Shown here one piece after another: positions 6,052-7,704 of a stretch of DNA of 7,704 nt (positions are counted from its first letter, which is position 1; every line of letters begins with the position of its first letter). The stretch is from contig QMOF01000108.1 of NCBI GenBank assembly GCA_003650185.1, positions 1 through 7,704 of the forward strand, read 5' to 3'. Source of the DNA: Chloroflexota bacterium. Its GTDB lineage: Bacteria > Chloroflexota > Dehalococcoidia > UBA2247 > RBG-13-53-26. The notes below the pieces were generated by a model that saw nothing but the letters and a program-made list of their open reading frames with translations, was not told the origin of the DNA and ran no database searches. Both the position numbers and the translations under genes were made by a program.

Positions 6052-6060
6052 TGCTATACT
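6052..6060 (+). promoter_or_regulatory. Extended -10 promoter of the cysteine synthase gene
   Basis: TGCTATACT is an extended -10 element (TG at 6052-6053, TATACT at 6055-6060) with no good -35 box at 16-18 bases. Transcription would start near 6067, giving a leader of about 38 bases before ATG 6105. Its position rules out the longer reading frame from 5949. Confidence 0.5.
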
Positions 6061-6104
6061 GTAGAGCAGAGTCAATCATAACAGAAGCGAGGCTGGGGTC
6101 AAGA

Positions 6105-6998
6105 ATGGCAAAAAAGAAGAACTTCACCGTACTCGACGCTATCGGCAATACTCCGCTGATAGCCATAGGCAATGTCTATGCAAAGCTGGAGAGCTGTAAC
6201 CCCAGCGGCAGTATCAAGGACAGGGTAGCACTGGCCATAGTCGAGGCTGCAGAGAGAGAAGGTCAGCTCAAGAAAGGCTACACCATAGTCGAAGCTAGCA
6301 GCGGAAACACAGGGATTTCCCTGGCTATGGTTGCTTCCGCGAAAGGCTACAAGATGGTGGTGGTCATGCCCGAAAACATGAGCGAGGAGCGGAAACAGAT
6401 GTTGAGGGCAGCCGGAGCTGAACTCGTATTGACCTCAACAAGCGGTAGCCTGAAGGAAGCCATCGAGAAGGCTGAGGAGATCGGCAAGCAGCCGCAGACC
6501 TTTCTGGCTAGGCAGTTCAGCAACCCCAACAACATCGTGGCCCAAGAGCGTACCGGCAGGGAGATACTGGAAGAGATCGGGCCGGTGGACGCCATCGTAG
6601 CAGGCGTGGGCACTGGTGGAACACTGATGGGTATCTCCAACGTCATGAAGCAGGTGAACCCAAACGTCAAGACGATCGCCGTGGAGCCGGAGGAGGCGGC
6701 CGTCATGTTCGGCGGCAGCAATATCCGTATAAGCGAGCACAAAATTCAGGGCATTGGCGACGGTTTCATACCCAAGATAGTGGACATGAGCAGGGTTGAC
6801 GAGGTAATTACGGTCGGCAGCGAAGATGCCGTAGGCATGACCAGGAAGCTGTACAGGCACTACGGACTGCTGGTGGGCATCAGCGCCGGAGCCAACATGC
6901 TGGCAGCGCTCCAGGTAGCGCACAGGTTCGGCAAGGTAGCCACTGTCCTCCCAGACCGCGCTGAGAGATACCTCAGCATGGATCTGTTCAAGTACTAG
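6105..6998 (+). CDS. Cysteine synthase (O-acetylserine/O-phosphoserine sulfhydrylase family), short form
   Basis: This 297-residue fold-type-II PLP enzyme joins sulfide to an activated serine to make L-cysteine. Seen in order are GNTPL (14-18), NPSGSIKDR with the PLP-binding lysine K38, SSGNTG (65-70) for the substrate carboxylate, and GVGTGGT (167-173) for the PLP phosphate. KIQGIG and GISAGA follow, the latter with the serine that faces the PLP pyridine nitrogen, and LPDRAERYLSMDLF stands in place of the usual SGERYLS motif. The protein is compact: the linker between NTPL and the next strand is very short, and it ends directly after DLFKY. The family position NPxNxxxH has Gln instead of His. 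ATG 6105 is chosen because the family similarity starts there and the promoter lies just upstream. CysK-like or CysM-like identity, and hence acetyl- versus phosphoserine use, cannot be told from these motifs. Confidence 0.93.
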   Translation: MAKKKNFTVLDAIGNTPLIAIGNVYAKLESCNPSGSIKDRVALAIVEAAEREGQLKKGYTIVEASSGNTGISLAMVASAKGYKMVVVMPENMSEERKQMLRAAGAELVLTSTSGSLKEAIEKAEEIGKQPQTFLARQFSNPNNIVAQERTGREILEEIGPVDAIVAGVGTGGTLMGISNVMKQVNPNVKTIAVEPEEAAVMFGGSNIRISEHKIQGIGDGFIPKIVDMSRVDEVITVGSEDAVGMTRKLYRHYGLLVGISAGANMLAALQVAHRFGKVATVLPDRAERYLSMDLFKY

Positions 6999-7033
6999 GC
7001 CCGGAGAAAAGACATCGCACAACACGCCCTGTC

Positions 7034-7038
7034 GGAGG
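7034..7038 (+). promoter_or_regulatory. Ribosome binding site of the 7046 gene
   Basis: GGAGG lies 7 bases before ATG 7046. It is a near-ideal Shine-Dalgarno site, stronger than those of most genes here, and supports both the start and the reality of this small gene. Confidence 0.7.
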
Positions 7039-7045
7039 CGACCAC

Positions 7046-7411
7046 ATGACCGTCGAATTCACCCACCCCAATCTCGGAGAAGAGGTGGAGGCCCGGGCTG
7101 GCTACTACGCCCCTCTCGAGGAGCATGTGCTGCCGCATGAAGGCCGGGAGGTGCTTTACATCCTGGGCAAGGCCTGCATAGAAAGCTCCTGCTGCTCCGC
7201 GCCAGGAAGCTGGATGTATGTCCAGGTGCCCGGGTTCCTGGTCAGGAAACACGTGCGCGGCGGAGGAAGCGCCCCGTACGTTTCAGAGGTAGAGATTATC
7301 CAGGACCGGGAGACCAGAGACCGAATCAGGGAAGCTATCGCCCGGAAGCACCCCGGCGTCCAAGTCGAAATCTGGACCTCCGACTACATTCAAGCCCCAC
7401 AACCACAGTAG
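7046..7411 (+). CDS. Small uncharacterised protein with a Cys-x4-Cys-Cys motif
   Basis: I cannot assign a function to this 121-residue protein. It looks soluble, with no signal peptide or membrane helix. The centre, LYILGKACIESSCCSAPGSW (37-56), has C44, C49 and C50 in a C-x4-CC pattern. VPGFLVRKHV comes next, then an acidic SEVEII strand and a charged C-terminal helix and strand (DRETRDRIREAIARKHPGVQVEIW). The overall style is that of a small conserved domain rather than chance coding. It starts 47 bases after the cysteine synthase stop with no terminator between, and a terminator-like hairpin follows it, so the two genes probably share one transcript. That context makes a role in sulfur handling, metal binding or persulfide chemistry thinkable, but this is inference only. 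Confidence 0.8.
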   Translation: MTVEFTHPNLGEEVEARAGYYAPLEEHVLPHEGREVLYILGKACIESSCCSAPGSWMYVQVPGFLVRKHVRGGGSAPYVSEVEIIQDRETRDRIREAIARKHPGVQVEIWTSDYIQAPQPQ

Positions 7412-7435
7412 CTACCCCAACGGGGTAGCTACTGT
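7405..7435 (+). terminator. Hairpin terminator overlapping the stop codon of the 7046 gene
   Basis: Bases 7405-7418 pair perfectly with 7422-7435, a 14-bp stem closed by the three-base loop AAC. The TAG stop of the small gene (7409-7411) lies in the left arm. On the + strand the stem is followed by a pyrimidine-rich but interrupted tail (TCTCGTCTTCTCG), so U-tract quality is moderate. On the - strand there is no T-run, so it works mainly for the cysteine synthase transcript, though it also separates it from the convergent gene. Confidence 0.75.
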
Positions 7436-7468
7436 CTCGTCTTCTCGTATTCCCAGTCCGACAGCCTG

Positions 7469-7704
7469 CTACTTCTGACTGCTCATGCTGGCCATATCCT
7501 GGAATTTCTTCTCGACCTCCCTTATCTGATTGACCAGCGAATCGGGTTCTTCCTTACCCGGTTCCTCCCAGGGCTTGTCCAAACCCTGGTCTGTGGCGAT
7601 GATCTTGTAGCAGTTGTAGGCCTCCGTCGACCCGGCATTAGCTCCCAGGTGCCAAGCTGCCCCGGTGGCGTACAGGTTCTTGATGGGCGTCCGGTGATTG
7701 GCCA
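7469..7704 (-). CDS. FAD-dependent oxidoreductase (phytoene desaturase-like), C-terminal fragment cut by window edge
   Basis: Reading leftwards from the window edge, a frame gives 77 residues ending in a TAG at 7471-7469. The first part contains IKNLYATGAAWHLGA and then EAYNCYKIIATDQGLDKPWE. This is the closing segment of NAD(P)/FAD-dependent oxidoreductases of the phytoene desaturase-like group (COG1233), where NLYxTG followed by the helix packs against the FAD. The last 30 residues (GKEEPDSLVNQIREVEKKFQDM) are a charged helical tail that is variable in such families. The start and the N-terminal dinucleotide-binding motif lie outside the window, so the substrate cannot be judged. The gene runs towards the cysteine synthase operon and is separated from it by the hairpin. 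Confidence 0.7.
   Translation of the reverse strand, partial: ANHRTPIKNLYATGAAWHLGANAGSTEAYNCYKIIATDQGLDKPWEEPGKEEPDSLVNQIREVEKKFQDMASMSSQK

Noticed and set aside
5949..6104. N-terminal extension of 52 residues on the cysteine synthase
   Set aside because: The frame is open, but the added residues do not look like the family and the likely promoter (6052-6060) lies inside it; ATG 6105 fits the usual protein start.

Overview
The window looks like chromosomal DNA of an anaerobic bacterium with moderately high G+C. It holds the pyrimidine genes carB and pyrK, a YjbQ-family gene, a SRPBCC-fold protein, a two-gene radical SAM module, a cysteine synthase with a small Cys-bearing follower, and the tail of an FAD-dependent oxidoreductase. 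GTG and TTG starts, abundant Fe-S chemistry and the gene mix would fit a Dehalococcoidia-like member of Chloroflexota or a similar uncultured anaerobe. That placement is an impression from protein style; no marker gene in the window proves it. I see no insertion sequence, phage gene, CRISPR array, rRNA or credible tRNA.

Region 1 (1-2950, + strand) is an operon-like run. It comprises the 3' half of carB (open at the left edge), pyrK overlapping it by four bases, and a yjbQ-type gene 17 bases further on. CarB makes carbamoyl phosphate, and PyrK passes electrons from dihydroorotate dehydrogenase to NAD. The catalytic PyrD subunit is not in the window. Region 2 (3035-3529, - strand) is a convergent gene for a SRPBCC/START-like protein, followed by a non-coding divergent region up to 3965 with promoter-like and palindromic sequences.

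Region 3 (3966-5737, + strand) is the part least explained by known biology. A 252-residue protein of unknown function, with a CPYC-type cysteine cluster, overlaps by 13 bases a 341-residue radical SAM protein that carries extra cysteines suggesting an auxiliary Fe-S cluster. The two are probably made together and act together, but neither product nor substrate can be read from the sequence. The first gene appears to be transcribed from a promoter so close that its mRNA would be nearly leaderless.

Region 4 (5738-7704) starts with 367 non-coding bases that hold overlapping palindromes, a long hairpin and an extended -10 promoter. A short-form cysteine synthase (start 6105) follows, then a 121-residue protein with a Cys-x4-Cys-Cys motif. 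The stop codon of that last gene lies inside a 14-bp terminator-like hairpin. Beyond the hairpin, on the - strand, is the C-terminal 77 residues of a phytoene-desaturase-like FAD oxidoreductase that continues past the right edge.
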